Source of the DNA: Prescottella equi
GTDB taxonomy: Bacteria > Actinomycetota > Actinomycetes > Mycobacteriales > Mycobacteriaceae
NCBI RefSeq assembly: GCF_002094305.1
Contig: NZ_LWTX01000003.1
Location: 310,001 to 374,000, forward strand
Direction of reading: 5' to 3'
DNA: 64,000 nucleotides
How positions within the stretch are numbered: position 1 is the first letter of the stretch; every line of letters starts with the position of its first letter. The translations under genes were made by a program, and so were the position numbers. The notes beneath the pieces were generated by a model. The model ran no database searches and had not been told where the DNA came from. It saw only the letters and a program-made list of their open reading frames with translations. Shown here piece by piece: positions 25,546 through 34,186 of this stretch.

Positions 25546-26021
25546 ACCGCGGCTCCGCGCCCCGCCGGCATCCTTGTGATGCACTGGATCCCGTGACCGT
25601 CCCGCCTGCGCATCGAGGGCTACGTCGCCTCGCCGCACCCGCGGCAGTGGCCGCCGCCGCGTTCGCGGTCTGCGGCTTCGTCGTCCGGGCGAACCCCACC
25701 GTGCCCGGTGGACCCATCCCGACCTGCCCCACGCAGGCGCTGCTGGGCCTCGACTGTCCGCTGTGCGGCAGCTCTCGAATGCTGTACGCGCTGCTGCACT
25801 TCGACGTTCCGGGCGCGCTGCGGTACAACGTCGTCGGGGTCGTCGCCGCGGTCGTGCTCGTGGTCGCATACGTGGTGTGGGTGTTCCGATCGGTGCGTGG
25901 GCGCCGCGGCGAGAGCACGCGACGGCCCGGCTGGGTTCCCGTCGCCGTCGGTTCGACCCTCGCGGTGTGGTTCGTGGTCAGGAATCTTCCGTTCGAACCG
26001 TTCACCGGACTGCGGGTCTGA
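25542..26021 (+). CDS. DUF2752 membrane protein
   Basis: Small membrane protein of 159 aa. The DUF2752 signature is complete: CPTQALLGLDCPLCGSSRML, then a helix pair to RNLPFEPF. The function of the family is unknown; the paired CP motifs could bind metal or form disulfides. GTG 25542 overlaps the upstream stop as GTGA, implying translational coupling. GTG 25593 is an alternative that removes 17 residues. It converges on the second GT87-like gene. Confidence 0.75.
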   Translation: MNRGSAPRRHPCDALDPVTVPPAHRGLRRLAAPAAVAAAAFAVCGFVVRANPTVPGGPIPTCPTQALLGLDCPLCGSSRMLYALLHFDVPGALRYNVVGVVAAVVLVVAYVVWVFRSVRGRRGESTRRPGWVPVAVGSTLAVWFVVRNLPFEPFTGLRV

Positions 26022-26040
26022 GCGGCCGGAAGGACACTCT

Positions 26041-27648
26041 CTACCTCGCGTGGACCGGTTCCTCGACCGGAGCCGGTGGCACCTTGGGCCGCAGCCACGG
26101 CGGCAGCCATCTCGGCGGTGCGTCCTCGGCCTGATCGAGGACGCCTCCCGCGGGGTCGTCGATGAATCCGAACCGCACGAGGTCGTCGGCCGGGCGGTAG
26201 ATCTGCCGTAGGACCAGCACGCACAGCGCGACGACGGCCAGGTCACGCACGACGACGGCGCCGGTGAACCATTCCTCGGGCAGCCCCTTGTTGGAGACGC
26301 CCAGGTAGTACATCATTCGCGGCACCCACACGAGTGCGTCGATCGTCATCCAAGCCAAGAGGATCCGACGGTGCGGCAGGGCCAGGACGGCGAGTGGCAC
26401 CAGCCACAACGAGTACTGCGGACTCCACACCTTGTTGGTGAGTAGGAAGCCGGCGACCAGCAGGAAGCACAGTTGCGCCACGCGCGGACGACGCGGCGCG
26501 GTGAGCGCGACGTACCCGATGCCGACACACACCGCGGCGAACAGCAGCAGCGTGACGGCGTTCAGCACGGACGGCGACTCACCCGGCGCGAGCGGTCCGT
26601 CGAATCCGGTCCATCCGGTGAACGACGCGATGACGTTGTAGATCGAGTCGGGATCGGCGCCGCGTTCGGAGTTGAGCCGGAAGAACTCGGCCCAACCACG
26701 CGGGAACAGCAGCGCGATCGGCAGATTCACCACCAGCCACGCGGCGGCCGCCGCGAGCGTCGCGCGCGTCCAGTCGCGCATCCGTCCAGACCGCAGACAC
26801 AACACCAGCAGCGGGCCGAGCAGCATCAGCGGGAACAGTTTGGCGGCGCCGCCCAGCCCGAGCAGGATGCCCGCGAGCACCGGCCGTCTGCGCGCCCACG
26901 CCAGCAGGCCTCCCATCGCGAACGCCGTCGCGAGCGGGTCGAAGTTGGTGAACGCGTGCACGATCACCAGCGGCGAGCACGCGACGAGGGCGGCGTCCCA
27001 CACCCGCCTGCCGGCCAACAGCGCGCTCGCCCACACCGTCACCAGCCACGCCATCGCCAGACCGAACGCGACGACGTTGAAGTAGATCGCCACCTGCAGG
27101 CCACCGGGCAACCACGGCGTCGCGTCCCACGCCTTCGCGACCACCATCGAGCCGTACTGGTACAGACCCGACAGCACCGGGTACTCCATGTACCGCTGCT
27201 GGATCGAGCCGTCGGATCTCGGTTCCTCCCACCACTTCTTGTAGGGGAACGCGCCCTCGTCGAGGTGCTCGGCACCGTACAGCGGGACGGTGTCGGAGTA
27301 ACACATCGCGACGTACTGGCGGTTGCCGCTCCAGTCCAGCCCGAGAGCGCCGTCCGCGCCCACCGGGGCCTGCTGGATGCAGCCGGCCTTGGTGAACCAG
27401 CCGAGCGCGAGGAAGACGACGGCCAGCAGCAGGATCACCCTCATCGGGGTGAAGAAGCGGGTCCGGCCGATCAGCGCGTGCCGGCCCACAGGGCCGCCGA
27501 TCGTCGCCGCCAACTTCGACGTCAGCGGATCCGTGTGGCCGGGGACGTCCCGCCAGTCGGCGGAACGACGATCGGCGGCGAGTGGTGCCGGAGACACCAA
27601 CTCACCGCCGATCCTGTCTTCGGTGCTGCCCGCAGTAGTGTCGGCCAC
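26041..27648 (-). CDS. GT87/DUF2029-type membrane protein (Rv0051-like)
   Basis: Integral membrane protein of 535 aa with an N-terminal cytoplasmic region of about 65 residues and 10 or more helices. Shared features with the 24181 paralog are the MCYSDTVPLY loop, AAKLFPLMLLGPL and WSPQYSLWLVPL. Position directly downstream of ponA1 (24 bases) matches Rv0051 of M. tuberculosis, so a cell-envelope role coupled to peptidoglycan synthesis is plausible. A GT-C transferase activity is inferred from the family, not shown. Confidence 0.75.
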   Translation of the reverse strand: MADTTAGSTEDRIGGELVSPAPLAADRRSADWRDVPGHTDPLTSKLAATIGGPVGRHALIGRTRFFTPMRVILLLAVVFLALGWFTKAGCIQQAPVGADGALGLDWSGNRQYVAMCYSDTVPLYGAEHLDEGAFPYKKWWEEPRSDGSIQQRYMEYPVLSGLYQYGSMVVAKAWDATPWLPGGLQVAIYFNVVAFGLAMAWLVTVWASALLAGRRVWDAALVACSPLVIVHAFTNFDPLATAFAMGGLLAWARRRPVLAGILLGLGGAAKLFPLMLLGPLLVLCLRSGRMRDWTRATLAAAAAWLVVNLPIALLFPRGWAEFFRLNSERGADPDSIYNVIASFTGWTGFDGPLAPGESPSVLNAVTLLLFAAVCVGIGYVALTAPRRPRVAQLCFLLVAGFLLTNKVWSPQYSLWLVPLAVLALPHRRILLAWMTIDALVWVPRMMYYLGVSNKGLPEEWFTGAVVVRDLAVVALCVLVLRQIYRPADDLVRFGFIDDPAGGVLDQAEDAPPRWLPPWLRPKVPPAPVEEPVHAR

Positions 27649-27671
27649 TCCGCGAGGCTACCGGGAATCCG

Positions 27672-30206
27672 CTACCCGGCGGGTACCGGCTGCGGCGCGG
27701 GCCGCTGCTGTCCCTGTGGAGCGTTGCCACCCGCGGCGGGCGGCTCCTGCTCCTCGGACGACGCGTCGGGGGACTGCGTCGGGGTGGGTTCCGTGGTCTG
27801 CCCCGGTCGGATCCCCGGGATCGGGATCGTCACGCCGGGCAGGATCTCCACGTTGCTCGTGGTGATCTCGAGCGGCGGCCGCGTCGTCGTGGTTTCCGAG
27901 GTGCTCGGGGGCGCCTGGGTCGTCGTCTTGGGCGCTGCCGGGGCCGAGTACGCGGGCACACCCGCGACACCGGCGATCGGCTTGGGCGTCGGGAACTTCT
28001 CGACGTCCGTGCCCTTGAGTGCGCCGTCCATCGTGGCCTTCCAGATGTCCGACGGCAGACCCGAGCCGTAGATCATGCCGCCGTAGCTGTTCACCAGCGG
28101 CAGACCCTGCTCGGTGCCCACCCACACGGCGGTCGACAGCGACGGGGTGTAGCCGACCATCCAGGCGTCCTTGTTGGCGCCGGTGTCACCGAGCTGCGCG
28201 GTGCCGGTCTTCGACGCCGACGGGCGTCCACCCGCCAGGCCGTGGCCGCGCGAGTACGCGGCGATCGGGGTCATCGCGGCAGTGGTGTTGTCGGCGACGG
28301 CGTCGTCGATGCGCTCCTCACCGGCCGGCGTGCCGCGGTCGAGCAGCACGGTGCCGTCGGCGGTGACGACCTTCTGCACGAAGTACGGCTGGTGGTACAC
28401 ACCCGACGCGGCCAGCGTCGCGTACGCGGACGCCATGTCGAGCGGCCGCGACTGGTACTGGCCCAGCACGATGCCGTTGTTGGGGCCGTTGCCGTCGGGC
28501 TCGGTGAGCGACTTGCCGACCCCGGGAATCTCCTCGGGGATGCCGGCCTTGTGCGCCATGTCGGCGATGGCCTGCGGACCGTTGTCCATCGACAGCATCT
28601 GTCGGTAGAAGCTCGTGTTGAGCGACCGCTTGAGCGCCTCGGCGATGGTGCACGTGCCGCAGGATTCGCCTTCGACGTTGCCGATCGAGATGCCGTTGAC
28701 GGTGAGCGGGCCGCTGTCGTACATCTGCGACAGCGGAATCCCCTGGTCCAGTGCGGCCGCGAGACCGAACACCTTGAACGACGATCCGGTCTGCAGGCCG
28801 GCCTGCGCGAAGTCGTAGCCGGAGCCGTCCTGGCCGCCGTAGTAGGCGCGCACGGCGCCGCTGCGCGGATCGACCGACACGACGGCGGTGCGCAACTCCT
28901 CGGGCTCGCCCTCCATGTAGGTCTCGACGGCGTCGATCGCGGCCTGCTGCGCCTTCGGATCGATCGTCGTGGTGATCTGCAGGCCCTCGGTGTTGAGGTC
29001 CTGCTCACTGATCCCCGACGCCGAGAGTTCCTGCAGCACCTGCTGCTTCACGAGACCCTCGGGGCCGCCGGCACCGCCGCCGTTGTCGACCTCGGCGGAC
29101 GGAATGACCTGCGGGAACTGAGCTGCCGCACGATCGGCCGAGTTGAGTGTGCCGCTGCCGACCATGCCGTCGAGGACGTAGTTCCAGCGCGACTGCGCAC
29201 CGGTCGGGTTGAACTCCGGATCGAGCCCCGACGGCTGCTGGATGACCGCGGCCAGCACGGCGCCCTCGGACACGGTCAGTTCCTCGACCGGCTTGCCGAA
29301 GTACGCCTTCGAGGCCGCCGCGATGCCGTACGCGCCACGACCGAAGTAGATCGTGTTCAGGTAGGCGGCCAGGATCTCGTCCTTGGACCACTGCTTGGCC
29401 ATCTTCGAGGAGATGACCAGTTCCTTCATCTTGCGAGTGAGCGACCGCTCCGAACCCACGAGCGCGTTCTTGACGTACTGCTGGGTGATCGTCGACCCGC
29501 CGCCTGCGCTGTCGCGGCCGAGCACGTTGTCGCGCGCCGCGCGGGCGAAGCCGGTGACCGAGAAGCCCGGGTTGGAGTAGAAGTCACGGTCCTCGGCGGC
29601 GAGCACGGCGTTGCGCACGTGGGCCGGGATCTGGTCGATCGTGACCTCGGTGCGGTTACCCTCCGGCGGCACGACGCGCGTGATCTCGGTGGTGCCGTCG
29701 GACGCCAGGATGGTCGCCACCTGATTCGTCTTCATGTCTCCGGGGCGTGGGACGTCCGCGAAGATGTAAGCGACCATGAAGCCGAGGATCGGGACGATCA
29801 GCCCGACGGCCACCACCGCGGCGGTGACGCGTCGTGCGATCTTCCACTTGCTCGACTTGGTCTTCTTCGGCCCCTTGGGCGGCTGACCGCCCGAACCCCC
29901 ACCCGACTTGCGGGCCGTGGGCGGCGGACCGACCGGCGGACGCCCACCGGGACCGCGGCCACCGCCGCCGCCCGTAGCCGGACGCGCACCACCCTGCGGG
30001 GGACGTCCACCCTGCGGGGGGCGTCCGCCCTGCGGCTGCCGCGGTGCTGCGGGGCGGCCCCCCGGCGGTGGGCCGGGGTTGCGGCGCGGCGCGGGGCCAC
30101 CCACAGGTCGGCCGGGCTGCTGCCCGGCCGGTCGTCCACTCTGCTGCGGGCCGTTGGGACGTCTAGGTCCGTTGGCTCGACCCTGAGGGTTGTTGGGGGA
30201 ACTCAC
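27672..30206 (-). CDS. ponA1: class A penicillin-binding protein PonA1
   Basis: Bifunctional peptidoglycan synthase of 844 aa. A Pro/Gly/Arg-rich cytoplasmic tail (1-125) precedes one transmembrane helix (about 130-152). The GT51 glycosyltransferase domain has its catalytic Glu at E205 in EDRDFYSNPG and the motif GGGSTITQQYVKN. The transpeptidase domain has S475-SFK478, the SLN motif in KRSLNTSFY, and SKTGTAQ. The C-terminus is Pro/Thr-rich and ends in IEILPGVTI-like sequence. Synteny with Rv0050 supports the name. A second, very similar enzyme lies at 58909-61053. A three-unit 18-base repeat encodes GGRPPQ in the tail. Confidence 0.95.
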   Translation of the reverse strand: MSSPNNPQGRANGPRRPNGPQQSGRPAGQQPGRPVGGPAPRRNPGPPPGGRPAAPRQPQGGRPPQGGRPPQGGARPATGGGGGRGPGGRPPVGPPPTARKSGGGSGGQPPKGPKKTKSSKWKIARRVTAAVVAVGLIVPILGFMVAYIFADVPRPGDMKTNQVATILASDGTTEITRVVPPEGNRTEVTIDQIPAHVRNAVLAAEDRDFYSNPGFSVTGFARAARDNVLGRDSAGGGSTITQQYVKNALVGSERSLTRKMKELVISSKMAKQWSKDEILAAYLNTIYFGRGAYGIAAASKAYFGKPVEELTVSEGAVLAAVIQQPSGLDPEFNPTGAQSRWNYVLDGMVGSGTLNSADRAAAQFPQVIPSAEVDNGGGAGGPEGLVKQQVLQELSASGISEQDLNTEGLQITTTIDPKAQQAAIDAVETYMEGEPEELRTAVVSVDPRSGAVRAYYGGQDGSGYDFAQAGLQTGSSFKVFGLAAALDQGIPLSQMYDSGPLTVNGISIGNVEGESCGTCTIAEALKRSLNTSFYRQMLSMDNGPQAIADMAHKAGIPEEIPGVGKSLTEPDGNGPNNGIVLGQYQSRPLDMASAYATLAASGVYHQPYFVQKVVTADGTVLLDRGTPAGEERIDDAVADNTTAAMTPIAAYSRGHGLAGGRPSASKTGTAQLGDTGANKDAWMVGYTPSLSTAVWVGTEQGLPLVNSYGGMIYGSGLPSDIWKATMDGALKGTDVEKFPTPKPIAGVAGVPAYSAPAAPKTTTQAPPSTSETTTTRPPLEITTSNVEILPGVTIPIPGIRPGQTTEPTPTQSPDASSEEQEPPAAGGNAPQGQQRPAPQPVPAG
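29990..30043. repeat. three 18-base tandem repeats in ponA1
   Basis: Three consecutive 18-base units (CACCCTGCGGGGGACGTC, then CACCCTGCGGGGGGCGTC, then a diverged copy) encode repeated GGRPPQ in the cytoplasmic tail of PonA1. Copy number in such tracts can vary between strains. Confidence 0.6.
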
Positions 30207-30281
30207 GTACGAATCTCCAGTAATCGAGTGACTGTGGGCAGTCCTCGGTTGCGTCGGTCGGTGGGCACAGCTGTCGGATCC

Positions 30282-30701
30282 CTACTCGCTCGCGGTGCGG
30301 CGACGCGGGGACGAAGACCTCCGCGGCCGTTTCGGTGCAGGCACTGCACCGAGAACGTAGGACTGGACCAGGTGGTTCCAGCTGCATGTGCGGCACACCT
30401 CGACGACGTGAACCGAGAACTCCTCCTCGGTCGCGGCCAGACGAACCAGTTCCTCGGGTGTCCGTGCCGACCCCGACACCGGACCCAGCTTGTCGCCGAA
30501 CACCCAAGATACGAGGGTCAACTCTTCTTTACGACAGATCGGGCACATCACCTCGCTACGGCGGCCGTGGAACTTGGCCGCACGCAGCAGGTACGGGCTC
30601 GCATCGCAGACCGCGCTGACGCCGGTCCGCCCCGAGTACACCTCGGACAGCAGGGACCGTCGCTGCAGCGCGTAATCCACGACCTGCCGCTGTATCCGCA
30701 C
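30282..30701 (-). CDS. DUF5318 protein (Rv0049-like)
   Basis: Conserved actinobacterial protein of 139 aa. The core QVVDYALQRRSLLSEVYSGR and AKFHGRRSEVMCPICRKEEL is typical; CPIC and a later CRTCSW provide two CxxC pairs, likely a zinc ribbon. The function is unknown. The start GTG 30701 gives the usual beginning MRIQRQVVDY; the frame extends to 30770. It lies just upstream of ponA1 on the same strand, as Rv0049 does relative to ponA1. Confidence 0.78.
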   Translation of the reverse strand: MRIQRQVVDYALQRRSLLSEVYSGRTGVSAVCDASPYLLRAAKFHGRRSEVMCPICRKEELTLVSWVFGDKLGPVSGSARTPEELVRLAATEEEFSVHVVEVCRTCSWNHLVQSYVLGAVPAPKRPRRSSSPRRRTASE

Positions 30702-30834
30702 GGAGACCAGAGTACGTGCGTCCACCGTCGGTGGGGTGGAGCGGGAGTGACCGCACGTGGGGACGAACACAAGGTCTTGACAGGCGCCGGACGGCGGGGC
30801 GGGACGGCGTCGCCGCGTCCCTGGGGCCGTTACC

Positions 30835-30840
30835 TAAACT
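30835..30840 (+). promoter_or_regulatory. -10 box, probable leaderless start of DUF1707 gene A1
   Basis: TAAACT lies 7 bases before ATG 30848. No ribosome binding site is seen, so the transcript probably begins at the start codon. ATG 30842 directly after the box is less likely. Confidence 0.45.
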
Positions 30841-30847
30841 CATGACC

Positions 30848-31732
30848 ATGTCCGGACAGGCTTCCGCACGCACACGCGCGCGCGACATCGATCGTGCGCA
30901 GACCTGTGGACTGCTCGACGCCGGATACAGCGAGGGCCAGCTGACAACCAGCGAGTACGACACCCGCACGGCCGCCGCGATGAAGGCGAAGACTCTGGGT
31001 GAACTCGACGCGCTGGTGTCCGATCTGCAGATCCCGGCGCACCTGTCCGAGGCGGTGGTCCGCGAGGCCCCCGGTTCCTGCCGCAAGCGCCGGGGTCCGG
31101 TGATCGCCGCGGCCGTCGTTGCGGTGGCCGTCGTGATCGGTCTCGTGGCCGTCGTCACACGCGGTGACGACGCGAGCCCGCAGACGGACCCCGTCCGCGA
31201 GGTCGTGGCCGCCGAACGACCGGCCGCGGCACCGGCACCCGCACCGATTCCGGGCGAGCCCGACGCGATCGTGATCGAGCCGATCGACACGACAACCGCC
31301 GAGGGGATCGAGGAGTTCCTCCAACAGTTCCAGATCAAGTTCGGCGACCAGATCGTCGACGAGCTGTATCTCAAGCAGCGCTACGCCACCTTCACCCGGA
31401 TGCTGCCGGAGCAGCCGCATCGCGTCCAGCGTTGGGACTACTACCGCGGTTTCAATCCGAGTGGGTCGCCGTCCTCCCGTCCGTCCGACGCGTCGGTCGA
31501 CCTCGCCGGACTCCGGATCGAAGGGCTCCGGAACCTGATCCGGGACGCACCGTCGACGTTGGGACTGCCGGGCGGCCGGGTCGACAGCATCATCATCAGG
31601 CCCAACCCGATCACCGACGAGCCCGAGATCCTGGTCTACGTCGAGGACCCCGGCCTGTTCTCCGGACACCTCTACGCGACGTTCGACGGGGTCGTCACCG
31701 ACGTCTCCGCCCCGTCGCGCGCCGGCGGCTGA
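30848..31732 (+). CDS. DUF1707 membrane protein, copy A1
   Basis: Predicted single-pass protein of 294 aa. The N-terminal cytoplasmic DUF1707 (SHOCT-like) domain at 5-60 reads RARDIDRAQTCGLLDAGYSEGQ. A helix at about 79-98 (GPVIAAAVVAVAVVIGLVAV) is followed by an extracytoplasmic domain of some 180 residues (IEEFLQQFQIKFGDQIVDEL onward). It shares the outer domain with the next three genes and is closest to 32426-33271 (type A, with PEQPHRVQ versus PDQPHRAQ). The function is unknown. It is first of four paralogs in a row. Confidence 0.75.
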   Translation: MSGQASARTRARDIDRAQTCGLLDAGYSEGQLTTSEYDTRTAAAMKAKTLGELDALVSDLQIPAHLSEAVVREAPGSCRKRRGPVIAAAVVAVAVVIGLVAVVTRGDDASPQTDPVREVVAAERPAAAPAPAPIPGEPDAIVIEPIDTTTAEGIEEFLQQFQIKFGDQIVDELYLKQRYATFTRMLPEQPHRVQRWDYYRGFNPSGSPSSRPSDASVDLAGLRIEGLRNLIRDAPSTLGLPGGRVDSIIIRPNPITDEPEILVYVEDPGLFSGHLYATFDGVVTDVSAPSRAGG

Positions 31733-31734
31733 CC

Positions 31735-32364
31735 GTGACCGCTCCTCGTGGCACGGCGACCGATTCGCCGCGGCAACGGAACCGACGCCTGATCGCGGTC
31801 GTCGGCGCGGCGGCCGTCGTCGTGGCCGGGCTGCTCGTGGTGGTCGGGACCGGCCGGTGGGGCCACTCGGCGGGCACCGATCACACGGCGAGCTCCTCCG
31901 GCCCCGCGAAGCTGACCACCGCCGCCGGGCTCGTTCGACTGCTGGACGAGATCCAGCGGAAGTTCGGCGACTCCACGGTCGACGCGCTCGACATCTATCC
32001 CGAGTACGCGCTGTTCAACCGTCCCGTGCCGGGAAAGCCCGGGATGTCGGTCTCCTATCAGTACGAGATGGACGACGGCGAAGCCCGCTTCACGGAGGGC
32101 TCCCCGTCGCCGCGCAGCGGCAACGGCGTACCGATCGATCTCGCCCCGCTGCGCCCGAACGTACCCACCGTGATCGGCCTGCTCTACGGCGCCGATCGCA
32201 CGCTCGCCGTCGCCGACCCGACGTCGACGCACATCTCGATCGAACAGGACGAGCACGGGCCGACGGCCGAGATCTACCTGGGAAACGACGAGCAGGGTAC
32301 GAGCGGCTTCCTGACGGTGGGCTTCGACGGTCAGGTCCGCGCCGTCCGCGGCGCCGACCGATAG
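31735..32364 (+). CDS. membrane protein, copy B1 lacking DUF1707
   Basis: Predicted single-pass protein of 209 aa. It has a short basic N-terminus, a helix at about 20-38 (LIAVVGAAAVVVAGLLVVVG) and the same outer domain as its neighbours. It is closest to 33268-34080: both have LRPNV, LLYGADRTL, DPT and GF-TVGFDG. Unlike that copy it has no DUF1707 domain, so it appears to have lost it. GTG 31735 lies 2 bases after the A1 stop, so translation is probably coupled. Confidence 0.7.
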   Translation: MTAPRGTATDSPRQRNRRLIAVVGAAAVVVAGLLVVVGTGRWGHSAGTDHTASSSGPAKLTTAAGLVRLLDEIQRKFGDSTVDALDIYPEYALFNRPVPGKPGMSVSYQYEMDDGEARFTEGSPSPRSGNGVPIDLAPLRPNVPTVIGLLYGADRTLAVADPTSTHISIEQDEHGPTAEIYLGNDEQGTSGFLTVGFDGQVRAVRGADR

Positions 32365-32413
32365 ACCGCTGGAACCCCGTGGACGCGGACACGCGACATT
32401 CCGACCGGTTCCC

Positions 32414-32419
32414 TATGAT
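32414..32419 (+). promoter_or_regulatory. -10 box, probable leaderless start of DUF1707 gene A2
   Basis: TATGAT lies 6 bases before GTG 32426, with no ribosome binding site between, the arrangement of a leaderless transcript. It separates the second A-B pair from the first. Confidence 0.5.
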
Positions 32420-32425
32420 CACCGC

Positions 32426-33271
32426 GTGCCAGAGCGAGTCTCCGCCAGAAAGCGCGCCCGTGACATCGACCGTGCGCAGACCTGTGCGCTTCTCGACGCC
32501 GGGTACGGCGAGGGTCAGCTCGACCCCACCGAGTACCAGAACCGCACCACACAGGCCATGCAGGCGAAGACGCTCGGGGAACTCGCCTCTCTCGTCGCGG
32601 ATCTGCAGATCCCTGCCCACCTCGTCGAAGCCGCACGCGAATCCACACCGACGCCACGCACTCCGATCGAGGGTCGCGCAGTAGCGGCTGTCGTCGTCGC
32701 GGTCCTGGCGATCGGCGCGACAGCGCTGTACACGAACCGGGGCGGCGACACCGCGCCGGAGACCGTGGCTGCGGCCGGAGCGGCGCCGATCCCGGCCGGC
32801 GAACCGGAGCCGATCGTGGTGGAGGCGTACGACCCGGTATCCGCCGAGGGCATCCGTGACTTCCTGACTCGGTATCAGCAGAAGTTCGGCGATCTGCTGG
32901 TCGACGATGTGATCTTCTACCCGACCTACGCGTTCTTCACCAGGGCGCTTCCGGACCAGCCGCATCGGGCGCAGGACTGGAGCTTCCGGGGCGGCTTCTC
33001 GACATCGCGGGGACCGGACGGGCGCGAGCTCGGCACCGTCACCGTCGACCTCGCGACCCTCGACGTCGACCGGCTCGCCGAGGTGCTCGCTTCCGGGGCG
33101 GACCGGGTCGGGCTTCCGACGGCGCACGCGGAACACGTCTTCGTACGCCCGGATCCGCCCGACGACGTCCTCGTCTCGGTCCTCTTCCAGGATCACGAGG
33201 AACGCACGGGCATGATCGACACACGGATGGACGGCACCGTCGTGGACATCTCGCCGGCCGAGGGACGGTGA
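32426..33271 (+). CDS. DUF1707 membrane protein, copy A2
   Basis: Predicted single-pass protein of 281 aa with DUF1707 at residues 5-60 (RARDIDRAQTCALLDAGYGEGQ), a helix at about 75-93, and the type A outer domain (IRDFLTRYQQKFGDLLVDDV). It is the closest relative of A1 in the window. It starts behind its own -10 box and its stop overlaps the B2 start as GTGA. The function is unknown. Confidence 0.75.
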   Translation: MPERVSARKRARDIDRAQTCALLDAGYGEGQLDPTEYQNRTTQAMQAKTLGELASLVADLQIPAHLVEAARESTPTPRTPIEGRAVAAVVVAVLAIGATALYTNRGGDTAPETVAAAGAAPIPAGEPEPIVVEAYDPVSAEGIRDFLTRYQQKFGDLLVDDVIFYPTYAFFTRALPDQPHRAQDWSFRGGFSTSRGPDGRELGTVTVDLATLDVDRLAEVLASGADRVGLPTAHAEHVFVRPDPPDDVLVSVLFQDHEERTGMIDTRMDGTVVDISPAEGR

Positions 33272-34080
33272 CCGTGTCGAACCGGCTCCCCGGACGAACG
33301 CCGACGCGGATTCGTGCCCGCGACGTCGACCGCACCGCGGTGCGGGCGGCACTCGACGCCGCCTTCACCGACGGCCAACTGAGCCACGTCGAGCACCGGA
33401 GGCGAACGGAGGCGGCACAGTCGGCGCGCACGCTCGACGACCTCGACCGGCTCGTCGGCGACCTGCAGGCACCGCCGGCCCTGAGCGGCGCCACCGCGTC
33501 GACGTCGGCGTCGACGTCGACGAGCACACGCTGGGCAGTCGCGCTGTCGGCCGCGGTCGTCGTGATCTGCGGCATCGTTGCGGTCACCTCGGATCGCGAC
33601 GTCGTTCCGGCGTCGTCCGGGGCGTCGTCGGTGGAGCTGACCACGGCAGCCGGCTTCGGCCGGATGCTCGACGACATCGAACACCAGCTCGGCAGCGGGG
33701 AGGTCGACCGGCTGATCGTCTACCCGGAGTACGCGTCGATCTCTCGCGCGGTCGTCGGGGCCCCCGGCAGCGAGCAGTCGTACCGCTACGAGGACGGCCA
33801 CCTCACCGACAACGGGCGTTCGCCCGGGCGTACTGCGGGTGTGCCCGTCGACCTCGCGGAGCTCCGCCCGAACGTCGCCCGGCTCATGGGTTTGCTGTAC
33901 GGCGCCGACCGCACGCTGGGTGTGAGCGATCCGACCCAGGTGTATCTGATCGCGCAGCGCGACGACGACGACGGGTCGATCGTGAGCGTCCATGTGACCG
34001 ACGAGAACACCGGCGCACAGGGGTTCATGACGGTCGGTTTCGACGGTGAAGTGCGCAGCGTCTACCGGGCCGACCGGTAG
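33268..34080 (+). CDS. DUF1707 membrane protein, copy B2
   Basis: Predicted single-pass protein of 270 aa. It has a diverged DUF1707 domain (RARDVDRTAVRAALDAAFTDGQ), a Ser/Thr-rich stretch, one helix at about 89-107 (WAVALSAAVVVICGIVAV) and the type B outer domain ending GFMTVGFDGEVRSVYRADR. The B1 copy ends in nearly the same way. GTG 33268 overlaps the A2 stop by 4 bases. It is the last of the four and is followed by padR. Confidence 0.75.
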   Translation: MTVSNRLPGRTPTRIRARDVDRTAVRAALDAAFTDGQLSHVEHRRRTEAAQSARTLDDLDRLVGDLQAPPALSGATASTSASTSTSTRWAVALSAAVVVICGIVAVTSDRDVVPASSGASSVELTTAAGFGRMLDDIEHQLGSGEVDRLIVYPEYASISRAVVGAPGSEQSYRYEDGHLTDNGRSPGRTAGVPVDLAELRPNVARLMGLLYGADRTLGVSDPTQVYLIAQRDDDDGSIVSVHVTDENTGAQGFMTVGFDGEVRSVYRADR

Positions 34081-34118
34081 GGCGTCCGCCGAGAACTTCG
34101 GATGACCGTGCGTCCGTA

Positions 34119-34135
34119 TATATCGGTGCGATATA
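34119..34135 (+). promoter_or_regulatory. candidate PadR operator overlapping the -10 box
   Basis: TATATCG-GTG-CGATATA is a perfect 7-base inverted repeat. Its right half overlaps TATAGT (34132-34137), a good -10 box for the padR-ino1 operon. AT-rich dyads of this kind fit autoregulation by a PadR-type repressor. Confidence 0.55.
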
Positions 34136-34186
34136 GTTGGCAATCGCATCTATCGGTTATGTTCGGGACTCTCAGGGGGTGTGGTC

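Noticed and set aside
30777-30782. TTGACA as -35 of the DUF1707 gene A1
   Set aside because: It lies 52 bases before the -10 box at 30835, far beyond the usual 16-18.
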